From Hoskinsella mucinilytica (lineage in GTDB: Bacteria; Bacillota_I; Bacilli_A; Erysipelotrichales; Erysipelotrichaceae), in assembly GCF_045223415.1 (NCBI RefSeq), contig NZ_JBEQZJ010000009.1, positions 1 through 64,000 of the forward strand: a stretch of 64,000 nucleotides of DNA, written 5' to 3'. Every line of letters begins with the position of its first letter. Within the stretch, counting starts at the first letter, position 1. Of the stretch, positions 42,751 to 51,728 are shown in pieces. The translations under genes and the position numbers were made by a program. The notes under the pieces are model-generated. The model did no database searches. It was not told where the DNA came from and saw only the letters and a program-made list of their open reading frames with translations.

Positions 42751-42981
42751 ATGGCATTTAAAAAACAGCGTATGGGACGTAAAAAAGTTTGTTATTTTAC
42801 AAAAAACCATATCGAAACTATCGATTACAAAGACGTTGAATTATTAAAACGTTTTATCAGCGCAAACGGAAAAATCATTCCTAGACGTGTAACAGGTACA
42901 CGTGCTAAATATCAGAGAATGCTGGCAACTGCAATCAAGCGTGCACGCCAGATGGCATTATTGCCTTACGTAAGCGAATAA
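42751..42981 (+). CDS. rpsR: 30S ribosomal protein S18
   Basis: 76 residues with KVCYFTKNHIETIDYKDVE, IPRRVTGT and RARQMALLPY, all typical of S18. RBS AAAGGAG. A terminator follows directly. Confidence 0.98.
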   Translation: MAFKKQRMGRKKVCYFTKNHIETIDYKDVELLKRFISANGKIIPRRVTGTRAKYQRMLATAIKRARQMALLPYVSE

Positions 42982-42989
42982 AAAAGTAT

Positions 42990-43021
42990 CCCCTGTCTGT
43001 GCAATCAGATGGGGGTTTTTG
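42990..43021 (+). terminator. terminator after rpsR
   Basis: CCCCTGTCTG pairs with CAGATGGGGG around a 6-base loop (TGCAAT), followed by TTTTT. Confidence 0.85.
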
Positions 43022-43041
43022 TCATTTTTTAGGAGGATGTC

Positions 43042-43965
43042 ATGAAAAACGATACTAAAAAAATAACAGAAGGAGCAATGATGGTTGCAATCGTAGGATT
43101 ATTATTGTTTATCAACCGTCAACTTGCAGGCATGATTGAATATATGATGTATTGGATATTAACCTTTCCGATACTAATTTATACAGCAAAATACGGTGTA
43201 AAAAATGCAATGGTTCCAAGTGTTTGCATGCTTTTGCTAAGTTTGATCCTTAGTGTTCCTACTACCGTATTTTATATGTTTAGTTGCATTGTGACAGGTG
43301 TTGTTTATGGCGGTGGCATAAGAAAAGAATGGAAAAACGGATCTCTGCTTTTTTGGACTTTCCTCTTTACACTTTTTTCCTATCTCATTACCTTTGTATT
43401 ATTCGCATCCATATTCGGTTTTGATCCACAAGAAGATATGGAAATAGCGCAGATGTTATTATCTATATTTCATATGGAAACCAATATCAATATCACAAAA
43501 ATTGTTTCTGTTATTAGTATTTTATCTACGCTTCTCATGAGTATTCTTCAGACAATGTGTATTCATATGATAGGAAATATGCTATTGTCACGCTTAAAGA
43601 TTCAGGTTCATGCGATGAACCCTATACTGCAATTAAAAGTGCCAAAGGTCACAGCTTTTATAATAATTATCATTTGGGTGCTATTTTATATGCAAAATGT
43701 GATAAAATTAAACCAAGAACTTTCTAGTGTCCTTTTTGCCTGTTATTTGATAGCTATGATTCTTGCTATAGGATATGGAGCATTAACATGGATGTGCTGG
43801 TTTATGATGAAAAGGAAAAAGGCACTGGTGTTTCTTGTAGTGATTGCGATGTTTATCCCTTATTTGAATTTTGTGATAGCATGTACAGGTGTTGGGGATA
43901 TGATATTCGATTTCAAGAACAGAATGAGCGAGGTGTTATACCATGGATCGATTAGAAAATTTTAA
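43042..43965 (+). CDS. YybS-like (DUF2232) integral membrane protein
   Basis: 307 residues with about eight transmembrane segments. The family (YybS, DUF2232) is found between rpsR and gdpP in many Bacillota, and the same order is seen here. It resembles small-molecule transporter membrane components; the function is not established. RBS AGGAGG 43031-43036. Its end overlaps gdpP by 23 bases, so the two are translationally coupled. Confidence 0.85.
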   Translation: MKNDTKKITEGAMMVAIVGLLLFINRQLAGMIEYMMYWILTFPILIYTAKYGVKNAMVPSVCMLLLSLILSVPTTVFYMFSCIVTGVVYGGGIRKEWKNGSLLFWTFLFTLFSYLITFVLFASIFGFDPQEDMEIAQMLLSIFHMETNINITKIVSVISILSTLLMSILQTMCIHMIGNMLLSRLKIQVHAMNPILQLKVPKVTAFIIIIIWVLFYMQNVIKLNQELSSVLFACYLIAMILAIGYGALTWMCWFMMKRKKALVFLVVIAMFIPYLNFVIACTGVGDMIFDFKNRMSEVLYHGSIRKF

Positions 43966-45934
43966 AATACAGATTGTTATCGTAGTGCTCCTTCAGATCC
44001 TGGCCTTACTGGCACTTTATTATGTAGGATTTGATAATATCAATATGATACCGATGGTGGTTTTGCTAGTGCTGAATATTATGATCATTATCTGGATCAT
44101 GACAAAATATCAGGGTGATAAAGAACAAAGAGATATTGATATTTCCAGAATATTGGGTCATGATGCCAAAGATGCGCTTTTATTTGGTGAAGTTGGGATC
44201 ATCACATATGATGAACAATACAATGCTACATGGATGAATGATTTTTTAGAAGGAAGAAAAATTGATGTTGTAAATAAGAAACTAACTAGTTGGATACCAG
44301 AGATTTCTGACTTATTCACTGGCGATGTGGATGTAATTACAGCTAAAAATCAAGAATATGTTTATGAGATCACAAGAAAAGAAAATGCGCAGGTGCTATA
44401 TGTTAGAGATATTACAGATTATGCGATACTGAAGAGCCGTTTTGAACAAGATGGTGTTGTTGCAGGACTTTTACAGTTGGATAACTATATGGAAATTCAA
44501 CAATATGTTGATGAAGGGAAAATGGCACAAATTAATACACAGCTAAGACAGCCATGTGTAGAATGGGCTGGCAAATATGGAATGTTTATCCGACGCTTGC
44601 GAAGTGATCGATTCCTAGTGATATTGAATGAACGTATTTTTGCTGAAGTAGTAAAAGATCGTTTCTCCATTTTGAACACGATTCGAAAAAATGCTGAGGA
44701 AATAGATGTTTCCATTACATTAAGTATGTCTTTCGCACGAGGCACAGATGATTATCAGTTATTAGATACGATGGTCAACGATTTGTTGGAACTGGCGCAA
44801 AGCCGTGGTGGAGATCAAGCAGCAGTAAAAAAATATGGGGAAAGTGTTAAGTATTTTGGGGGAAATAGTGAAGCAAGTGAAAAACGAAGCAAAGTGCGTG
44901 TACGTGTCATGGCCCAGGCAATCAAAGAAGCAATTATGGAAAGTAATCGTGTATTTATTGTTGGACATGCGAATATGGACTTTGATTGTATAGGTAGTGC
45001 GCTATGTATGTCACGAATAGCCAGTGCTTATGGTAAAGAATGTTATGTTGTCAGTGAAAGTGGTGGTATGGAACCACAACTAAAGGAAGCATTTCAATCA
45101 ATGCGAGAAGAACTTGAAAGTCGTCATCGATTTATCAGTGACCAAGAAGCAGCAAAATTATTGGAAAGTGATGATTTATTAATTGCGGTCGATCACCATA
45201 ATCCAAAACAATCAGGAGCCCCTTTGAGTATTTCTACAGGGAAGCGTATCATTGTTATTGACCATCATAGAAGAAGTGAAGATTTCATAGGAAATCCGTT
45301 ACTCGTATATGTGGAAACAAGTGCAAGTTCGGTAAGTGAATTAGCAGCAGAGCTTCTTCCATATCAAACCAATAAGGTAAATATATCTGAGACAGAGGCA
45401 ACCATTATGTACGATGGTATCTTAGTTGATACCAATCGTTTCCGTATGCGAACGGGAAGTCGTACCTTTGAAGCAGTTGCTTATCTGAAAAAGTTAGGTG
45501 CTGATACGATGAAAGCAGAGAATATGTTGAAAGAAGATTATGATGATTTTGAAGCAAAAACAGCCATTATGAATTGGTCTGAAAAATACCAAGGTAATAT
45601 GATTATTGCGGCTGTTGACGATAATACCATAGAAGATCGTACATTGATGTCACAAGCGGCGGATTCGTTGTTAAATATCAAAGGTATTGAAGCAAGTTTT
45701 GTCATTGCGAATATCGCAGATAATAAAGTGGCAGTATCTGCACGAAGTAAAGGAAGTATCAATGTACAAGTAATCATGGAGAAAATGCATGGTGGAGGAC
45801 ACTTTAGTGCTGCAGCATTACAAAGAGAAGATACAAGCGTTCATGCAGTAAATGAAGAACTGCGTGAAATGATCGATGTATATTTAGAAGAGAATAAGGA
45901 GGATCATACAAATGAAAGTGATATTGTTAAGTGA
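43943..45934 (+). CDS. gdpP: cyclic-di-AMP phosphodiesterase GdpP
   Basis: 663 residues: two N-terminal transmembrane helices (about 9-55), a PAS-like domain (about 75-155), a degenerate GGDEF domain (SDRFLVI in place of GGDEF, about 215) and a DHH/DHHA1 phosphodiesterase. The active-site set is GHANMDFDCIGSA (about 335), VDHHNP, IDHHRRS and GGGHFSAAAL near the C-terminus. It hydrolyses c-di-AMP to pApA and so affects cell-wall and osmotic balance. Overlaps both neighbours (yybS-like and rplI) by 23 bases. Confidence 0.95.
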   Translation: MDRLENFKIQIVIVVLLQILALLALYYVGFDNINMIPMVVLLVLNIMIIIWIMTKYQGDKEQRDIDISRILGHDAKDALLFGEVGIITYDEQYNATWMNDFLEGRKIDVVNKKLTSWIPEISDLFTGDVDVITAKNQEYVYEITRKENAQVLYVRDITDYAILKSRFEQDGVVAGLLQLDNYMEIQQYVDEGKMAQINTQLRQPCVEWAGKYGMFIRRLRSDRFLVILNERIFAEVVKDRFSILNTIRKNAEEIDVSITLSMSFARGTDDYQLLDTMVNDLLELAQSRGGDQAAVKKYGESVKYFGGNSEASEKRSKVRVRVMAQAIKEAIMESNRVFIVGHANMDFDCIGSALCMSRIASAYGKECYVVSESGGMEPQLKEAFQSMREELESRHRFISDQEAAKLLESDDLLIAVDHHNPKQSGAPLSISTGKRIIVIDHHRRSEDFIGNPLLVYVETSASSVSELAAELLPYQTNKVNISETEATIMYDGILVDTNRFRMRTGSRTFEAVAYLKKLGADTMKAENMLKEDYDDFEAKTAIMNWSEKYQGNMIIAAVDDNTIEDRTLMSQAADSLLNIKGIEASFVIANIADNKVAVSARSKGSINVQVIMEKMHGGGHFSAAALQREDTSVHAVNEELREMIDVYLEENKEDHTNESDIVK

Positions 45935-46358
45935 TGTAAAAAAAGTAGGTAAAAAAGGTGATGTTGTTGAGGTAAGTGATGGTTATGGAAGAAATTTTCT
46001 TCTAAATAAAAAACTTGCGGTTTTAGCAACCAAGAAAAGCATGGAAATACTAGATGAACAGCATTTACAACAAGATTTAGAAGAGAAACAGAAAGAAGCA
46101 GATGCTAACGCTTTAAAAGAGCAGTTAAGCAAGATTGTCTTAGAATTTCATGTAAAAACAGGTGAAGGAGGTCGTGTATTTGGTAGTGTATCTACAAAGC
46201 AAATTGTGGAAGCGTTACGTGAAAAACACCAAATAAAGATTGATAAGCGCAAGGTTATTGATAATACGACCATATCTTCTTTAGGCTATACTGATGTGAA
46301 GGTTGATTTATATAAGAATAAAGTCATTGGTGTGATTCGTGTTCATGTCAATGGATAG
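45912..46358 (+). CDS. rplI: 50S ribosomal protein L9
   Basis: 148 residues: N-terminal MKVILLSDVKKVGKKGDVVEVSDGYGRNFL, the connecting helix and a C-terminal domain with GEGGRVFGSVST. Starts inside gdpP behind AAGGAGG. Confidence 0.98.
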   Translation: MKVILLSDVKKVGKKGDVVEVSDGYGRNFLLNKKLAVLATKKSMEILDEQHLQQDLEEKQKEADANALKEQLSKIVLEFHVKTGEGGRVFGSVSTKQIVEALREKHQIKIDKRKVIDNTTISSLGYTDVKVDLYKNKVIGVIRVHVNG

Positions 46359-46366
46359 GAGGACCT

Positions 46367-47707
46367 ATGAGTAGAGAACTGCCACATAGCAATGAAGCAG
46401 AACAATCCATACTTGGTGCCATGATGGTATATCCTAATGTCGCAGGCGTTGTCTACGATCAAGGCCTTGGGGCAGAAGATTTCTATCTGGATATTCATCA
46501 AAGGATATTTTCTGCGATGTTAGATATCATTGATCAAGGAAAACCAGTTGATGTAACGACCTTGATTACAAGATTACAGGATACCGACCAATTAAATCTG
46601 GTAGGTGGTGCGGATTATATCATAAAGTTAAGTGATACGGCAATTTCCAGTACCAATAGCGTATACTATATCGAATTGATAAAGAGTCGTGCACATTTGC
46701 GCAGATTGATTGAAACAGCACAGGTGATTGCAGAAGAAGGCTTTGATACAAGTGAAGAATTAGATGTCGTGATGGATAAGGCGGAACGTGATATTTTGAA
46801 TGTGACGAGAAGCCGTAGAGCAACTGATTTTAAAAGTAGTCGAGATGTGTTAAGCGGAGTTATGCAGGAATTGATCAAACTTCGATCATCTGATAACAGA
46901 GTCACAGGTATCAAAACAGGCTATGACGATCTTGATCATTTGACGAATGGATTTCAACGTGGGGACTTAATTATTTTAGCAGCAAGACCGGCCATGGGAA
47001 AAACAGCATTTGCCTTAAATTTAGCATTAAATGCATCCTTTTATAATCCAGGTGCGATTGCAGTATTTTCACTTGAGATGCCCGCAGAAGCATTAATGAA
47101 ACGTATTTTGAGTGCAAAAAGTGCAGTTGAATCCAGCAAGTTGAGAAGTGGAAATATCGTAGATGATGAATTTAATAAATTAAACGAAGCAGCAAATGAG
47201 TTGATGGCATGTAAATTATTTATTGATGATTCTAGTAGTATCAAGATATCAGAAATTTTTTCAAAGTGTCGTAAACTAAAAAGTGAGCATGGATTAGATA
47301 TGGTTGTCATTGACTACCTTCAGTTGATTAGTGGTAGTGGTAGGGGCAGTGGAGATAATCGTCAACAAGAAATCAGTGAGATTTCTCGATCTTTAAAAGG
47401 ACTTGCCAGAGAAATGGAATGTCCTGTGATATCCCTATCGCAGTTATCTCGTAGTGTAGAAACCAGACCGGATAAACATCCTATGTTATCAGATCTTCGT
47501 GAATCAGGTGCCATCGAGCAGGATGCGGATATCGTAATGTTTCTTTATCGTGAGGAATATTATAACAAAGATAAAGAAGAAGCAGGAAAAAATATTACAG
47601 AACCTACTGATGTGGAGATCGCAAAGCATCGTAATGGAGCTACTGCTAGAATACAATTGGCATTCCAAAAGAATATTTCTGCATTCTTCAATATAGCGAA
47701 AGTTTAG
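46367..47707 (+). CDS. dnaB: replicative DNA helicase
   Basis: 446 residues (DnaC in Bacillus naming). N-terminal collar domain (HSNEAEQSILGAM) and RecA-like motor with Walker A ARPAMGKTAFALN (about 205), Walker B VVIDYLQL and ELRESGAIEQDAD. The hexamer unwinds DNA at the replication fork. Begins 8 bases after rplI. Confidence 0.98.
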   Translation: MSRELPHSNEAEQSILGAMMVYPNVAGVVYDQGLGAEDFYLDIHQRIFSAMLDIIDQGKPVDVTTLITRLQDTDQLNLVGGADYIIKLSDTAISSTNSVYYIELIKSRAHLRRLIETAQVIAEEGFDTSEELDVVMDKAERDILNVTRSRRATDFKSSRDVLSGVMQELIKLRSSDNRVTGIKTGYDDLDHLTNGFQRGDLIILAARPAMGKTAFALNLALNASFYNPGAIAVFSLEMPAEALMKRILSAKSAVESSKLRSGNIVDDEFNKLNEAANELMACKLFIDDSSSIKISEIFSKCRKLKSEHGLDMVVIDYLQLISGSGRGSGDNRQQEISEISRSLKGLAREMECPVISLSQLSRSVETRPDKHPMLSDLRESGAIEQDADIVMFLYREEYYNKDKEEAGKNITEPTDVEIAKHRNGATARIQLAFQKNISAFFNIAKV

Positions 47708-47721
47708 AAAGTTGGTAGTAT

Positions 47722-48477
47722 ATGAAATTTGCATTATTAGCAAGTGGATCCAAAGGAAACTGTTGTCTCATCAAACATAATGATACGAAAATTGTGATTG
47801 ATTGTGGTACAACAAAACGTTATCTAAAGGGCTGTTTTGATAGTCTACAATATGATCCCACAGAATCAGATGCCATTCTGATTACACATACTCATACAGA
47901 TCATGTATCACAAATGAAAATGTTTCAGGATATCCATACCTATGCGACGCAAGATATTCCAACTGATCATTTGCATGGAATCAAACCTTTTGAAACTATC
48001 GATATCAAAGATTTTCATATCACGGTATTGCCTATGAGCCATGATTGTGAAGGTACCGTAGGTTATGTGATCGAATGTGAAAATGAAAAAATGGTTTATG
48101 TGACGGATACTGGGTATATTAAAGAAGAAGTCAAAAGTTATATCAAAGACGCAGATTATTATGTGTTTGAAAGTAATCATGATATTGAAATGTTGATGCA
48201 GACAAATAGACCGGTTTATGTGAAGCAACGTATCATCAATGATTATGGTCACTTATGTAATGATGATAGTGCAACTATTTTATGTGATGTTATGTCTGAG
48301 AAAACAAAAGAAATTATTTTAGCGCATATATCTCAAGAAGGGAATACTCGTGAGCTTGCTTTGCAAACGTTGGTTTCTCATTTAGATAAGAAGAACATCA
48401 GGCATGATCAGATGAGGTTATATCCTGCGGATCAGTTTTCTATTTATGTTGGTGGAAAGGGTGCGAAACAGAAATGA
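47722..48477 (+). CDS. walJ: metallo-beta-lactamase-fold hydrolase WalJ
   Basis: 251 residues with the metal motif THTHTDHV (HxHxDH, about 54-61), further ligands in SHDCE, VTDTGY and HLCNDDS, and GSKGNCCLIKH at the start. WalJ (YycJ, VicX) is linked to cell-wall homeostasis and possibly DNA metabolism. The usual walRKHI genes are not in front of it; it follows dnaB directly. Its stop overlaps the htrA start by four bases (ATGA). Confidence 0.9.
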   Translation: MKFALLASGSKGNCCLIKHNDTKIVIDCGTTKRYLKGCFDSLQYDPTESDAILITHTHTDHVSQMKMFQDIHTYATQDIPTDHLHGIKPFETIDIKDFHITVLPMSHDCEGTVGYVIECENEKMVYVTDTGYIKEEVKSYIKDADYYVFESNHDIEMLMQTNRPVYVKQRIINDYGHLCNDDSATILCDVMSEKTKEIILAHISQEGNTRELALQTLVSHLDKKNIRHDQMRLYPADQFSIYVGGKGAKQK

Positions 48478-49562
48478 AAAAAACATTGTCCTTTTTTGTA
48501 GTTATGTTGATTGGGTGGAATCTTGTCATAAGCATACAACTATATCGAGTATCTAATGAAAAGGATACCTCTATTCCAACTACGACGGATCAAGGTAATG
48601 TATCACAAGCACGTGTAGAAATTTCGAGTAATGTGAGTGATCTTGTTGAAAAAAGTGAAAATAAAGTTGTTACAGTAACAGCTACTCTACGTAATCGTAC
48701 GATTAGCAGTGGTAGTGGCGCCATCTATCGAGTAGATGGAAAAGATGTTTATATCATTACCAATAATCATGTTGTCGCAGATGGAGATGGAGCAATCGTA
48801 ACTTTCGCAAGTGGGGAAGAAGTTACTGCGGAGATCAAAGGACTGGATGAGGTTATGGATCTTGCGTTATTAAAAGTCAGTGTTGATTTTGATGCTCAGG
48901 CATTTACCATGGGTGATAGCTCTTTAGTGAAAAAAGGGGAATATGTTATCGCAATGGGAAGCCCACTTGGTATTGAATATCAAGGAAGTGTATCCGGTGG
49001 TTTGATTTCCGGTGTCGATCGCCATATGGAAGTAGATACAGATAATAATGGGGTTGCGGATTTTGATGTAAATGTATTACAGACAGATGCGGCAATTAAT
49101 CCCGGTAATAGTGGAGGCCCATTAATTAATATGGCAGGTGAATTGATTGGTATCAATTCTATGAAAATCAGTGCTGAAGATGTAGAAGGATTTGGATTTG
49201 CTCTTCCTATCAATGAAGTGCTTCCGGTAATTTCACAACTAGAAAAGGATGGAAAGGTTACAAGACCGATTCTTGGAATTTCCGTACAAGAAATCAATCA
49301 ATTGAATTCATTTGAACGAAGTTATTTTGATATCAATACTGATGTAAAGGCTGGACTTTATATTATGAAGGTTAATGCAAAATCTCCTGCTAGCAAGGCC
49401 GGAATCAAAAATGGTGATGTTTTAGTGAAATTTGATGGTAAGGAATGTACTGATTTCAAAACCTTTCGAACGATTCTATATACTAAAAAAATCGGCGATA
49501 AGGTAACATTAACCATAAATCGTGATGGTGAAGAGAAAAATATAGAAGTAACATTAGAATAG
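48474..49562 (+). CDS. htrA: membrane-anchored serine protease HtrA/DegP
   Basis: 362 residues: one N-terminal membrane anchor (about 5-22), a trypsin-like domain with the triad His in TNNHVVA, Asp in MDLALLKV and Ser in NPGNSGGPL, and a C-terminal PDZ domain (about 265-360). It degrades misfolded proteins outside the membrane. The walJ-htrA order is common in Bacillota. A terminator follows. Confidence 0.96.
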   Translation: MKKTLSFFVVMLIGWNLVISIQLYRVSNEKDTSIPTTTDQGNVSQARVEISSNVSDLVEKSENKVVTVTATLRNRTISSGSGAIYRVDGKDVYIITNNHVVADGDGAIVTFASGEEVTAEIKGLDEVMDLALLKVSVDFDAQAFTMGDSSLVKKGEYVIAMGSPLGIEYQGSVSGGLISGVDRHMEVDTDNNGVADFDVNVLQTDAAINPGNSGGPLINMAGELIGINSMKISAEDVEGFGFALPINEVLPVISQLEKDGKVTRPILGISVQEINQLNSFERSYFDINTDVKAGLYIMKVNAKSPASKAGIKNGDVLVKFDGKECTDFKTFRTILYTKKIGDKVTLTINRDGEEKNIEVTLE

Positions 49563-49573
49563 GTGTATCAGAT

Positions 49574-49602
49574 GAATCTGTCTTATGACAGATTCTTTTT
49601 TT
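49574..49602 (+). terminator. terminator after htrA
   Basis: GAATCTGTC (49574-49582) and GACAGATTC (49587-49595) form a perfect 9-bp stem with a 4-base loop and a run of T. Confidence 0.9.
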
Positions 49603-49658
49603 AAAGCTTATAATAATCATTCTAAGAAATATTTTTAAATTAATGAGCATATGATTTG

Positions 49659-49696
49659 TAAAAGCGCTTACAACTGTGTTAGCCTTAAGATACAAA
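49659..49696 (+). promoter_or_regulatory. promoter with overlapping cre-like box for the acyl-CoA dehydrogenase operon
   Basis: TTACAA (49668-49673) and TACAAA (49691-49696) are 17 bases apart. TAAAAGCGCTTACA (49659-49672) matches a catabolite-responsive element (TGAAAGCGCTTTCA type) at 12 of 14 positions and covers the -35. CcpA binding there would repress the operon when sugar is plentiful. A strong RBS (AGGAGGG, 49793-49799) lies downstream. Confidence 0.6.
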
Positions 49697-49808
49697 GATA
49701 ACGGTGAGAACTGTCATATGGACAACAGGAGGCGATAATCAAAAAAGTTGTAAAAACAGTAACGGTCATCGACATAGGATAATAGAAGGATAAGGAGGGT
49801 TATTGAAG

Positions 49809-51716
49809 ATGAACTATACAACAAGCAGTCAACAAGAAGAATTACGTGCTAAAGTTAGAGAATTTGCGGAAACAGAAGTAAAACCAATTGCATTTATGCT
49901 AGATAAAGAAAATGAATTTCCAAGTGAAGCAATCAAGAAACTTGGAGAAATGGGATTGATGGGTATACCATATCCAAAAGAATATGGTGGTGCTGGTCTA
50001 GATGTAGGAAGTTATGCCATTGCTGTTGAAGAATTAAGTCGTGTGGATGGAGGTACTGGTGTAATCTTGTCAGCACATGTATCTTTAGGAAGCTATCCAA
50101 TCTATGCATTTGGAACGGAAGAGCAAAAACAAAAATATCTTGTACCTTTAGCAAAAGGGGAAAAGATCGGGGCATTTGGTTTAACAGAACCAAATGCAGG
50201 AAGTGATGCAGGCGGAACGGAAACAACGGCTGTTTTACAAGGCGATCACTATGTGTTAAATGGAAATAAGATTTTTATCACGAATGCTCCGAAAGCGGAT
50301 ATTTATGTGATTTTTGCAGTAACCACTCCCAATATCGGCACAAAAGGAATCAGTGCCTTTATTGTGGAAAAGGGTTGGGAAGGATTTACCTTTGGTGATC
50401 ACTACGACAAAATGGGGATTCGTTCCTCCTCTACTGCTGAATTGATCTTCAATGATGTGAAAGTACCAAAAGAAAATCTTTTAGGTAAAGAAGGACAAGG
50501 TTTTAAGATTGCAATGTCAACACTGGATGGTGGAAGAATCGGAATTGCATCACAAGCATTAGGTATTGCACAAGGTGCATTTGAACATGCTGTGGAATAT
50601 GCGAAAGAACGTGAACAATTCGGAAAGCCAATTGCGCAACAACAAATCATATCATTTAAAATTGCAGATATGGCAACAAAATTAAGATGTGCTAGATTCT
50701 TGGTCTACAGTAGTGCAGAATTAAAGGAAAACCATGAGCCATATGGCATGGAATCAGCTATGGCAAAACAATATGCTTCTGATGTATGTCTGGAAATCGT
50801 CAATGATGCATTACAGATTTTCGGTGGTAGTGGATATTTGAAGGGAATGGAAGTAGAACGTGCTTATAGAGATGCGAAAATTTGTACCATTTATGAGGGA
50901 ACTAATGAAATACAGCGTGTTGTCATTGCTTCTCATATCCTTGGCAAGCCTAAGAAAAAGGATCGTGTTGCTACAAAAGCAGCAGCAACCGGGATTACTG
51001 GTATGCGTAAAAAAATGATATTTCAAGAAGGTACTGCACAGGAAAGAGTTGATCGTCTTGTAGAAGCTCTTAAAAATGATGGTTATGATTTCAGTGTAGG
51101 AATACCAATGGATACACCGATTACACAGGCAGAACGAGTTGTAAGTGCAGGAAAAGGCATCGGTTCAAAGGCAAATATGAAACTGATCGAAGAACTCGCA
51201 AAACAGGTAGGTGCAGCAATTGGTTCCAGTCGTCCGGTTGCGGAAACTTTAAAATATGTACCGATCGATCGTTATGTAGGAATGTCCGGTCAAAAATTTG
51301 CCGGGAATTTGTATATCGCTTGCGGAATTTCTGGAGCTAGTCAGCACTTAAAGGGTATTAAAGATGCTACAACGATTGTCGCAATTAATACAAATAAGAA
51401 TGCACCGATCTTTAAGAATGCAGATTATGGCATTGTTGGTGATGTTAATGAAATATTACCTTTATTGTCTGCAGCACTTGATAATGGGAAACCAAAGAAG
51501 CCAGCTCCACCAATGGTTAAAATGAAGAAACCATTTATCAAAAAAGAAGCATTGCCTTATAAATTACACGTTTGCAATGGTTGCGGTTATGAATATGATG
51601 CGATGTTAGGTGATCTAGATGCAGATGTTGCGCCTGGTACACCATTTGAACAACTGCCAGAAGATTGGATTTGTCCTGAATGTGGAGAATCCAAAGCGCA
51701 GTTCATAGAGGAATAG
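49809..51716 (+). CDS. acyl-CoA dehydrogenase / EtfA domain / rubredoxin fusion
   Basis: 635 residues from ATG 49809, 9 bases behind AGGAGGG (a TTG at 49803 is too close). Residues 1-380 are a complete acyl-CoA dehydrogenase (GLTEPNAGSDA, the catalytic base Glu in YEGTNEIQR). Residues about 405-560 match the FAD-binding C-terminal domain of electron-transfer flavoprotein alpha (GSSRPVAET, YVGMSGQ, SGASQHLKGI, NTNKNAPIF). Residues about 580-635 are a rubredoxin with CNGCGYEYD and CPECGES, which should bind one iron. The three modules would pass electrons from acyl-CoA through two FAD to the iron centre in one chain. The next gene encodes the likely acceptor. A biosynthetic, reducing direction is also possible. 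Confidence 0.93.
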   Translation: MNYTTSSQQEELRAKVREFAETEVKPIAFMLDKENEFPSEAIKKLGEMGLMGIPYPKEYGGAGLDVGSYAIAVEELSRVDGGTGVILSAHVSLGSYPIYAFGTEEQKQKYLVPLAKGEKIGAFGLTEPNAGSDAGGTETTAVLQGDHYVLNGNKIFITNAPKADIYVIFAVTTPNIGTKGISAFIVEKGWEGFTFGDHYDKMGIRSSSTAELIFNDVKVPKENLLGKEGQGFKIAMSTLDGGRIGIASQALGIAQGAFEHAVEYAKEREQFGKPIAQQQIISFKIADMATKLRCARFLVYSSAELKENHEPYGMESAMAKQYASDVCLEIVNDALQIFGGSGYLKGMEVERAYRDAKICTIYEGTNEIQRVVIASHILGKPKKKDRVATKAAATGITGMRKKMIFQEGTAQERVDRLVEALKNDGYDFSVGIPMDTPITQAERVVSAGKGIGSKANMKLIEELAKQVGAAIGSSRPVAETLKYVPIDRYVGMSGQKFAGNLYIACGISGASQHLKGIKDATTIVAINTNKNAPIFKNADYGIVGDVNEILPLLSAALDNGKPKKPAPPMVKMKKPFIKKEALPYKLHVCNGCGYEYDAMLGDLDADVAPGTPFEQLPEDWICPECGESKAQFIEE

Positions 51717-51728
51717 GAGGAAGAAATC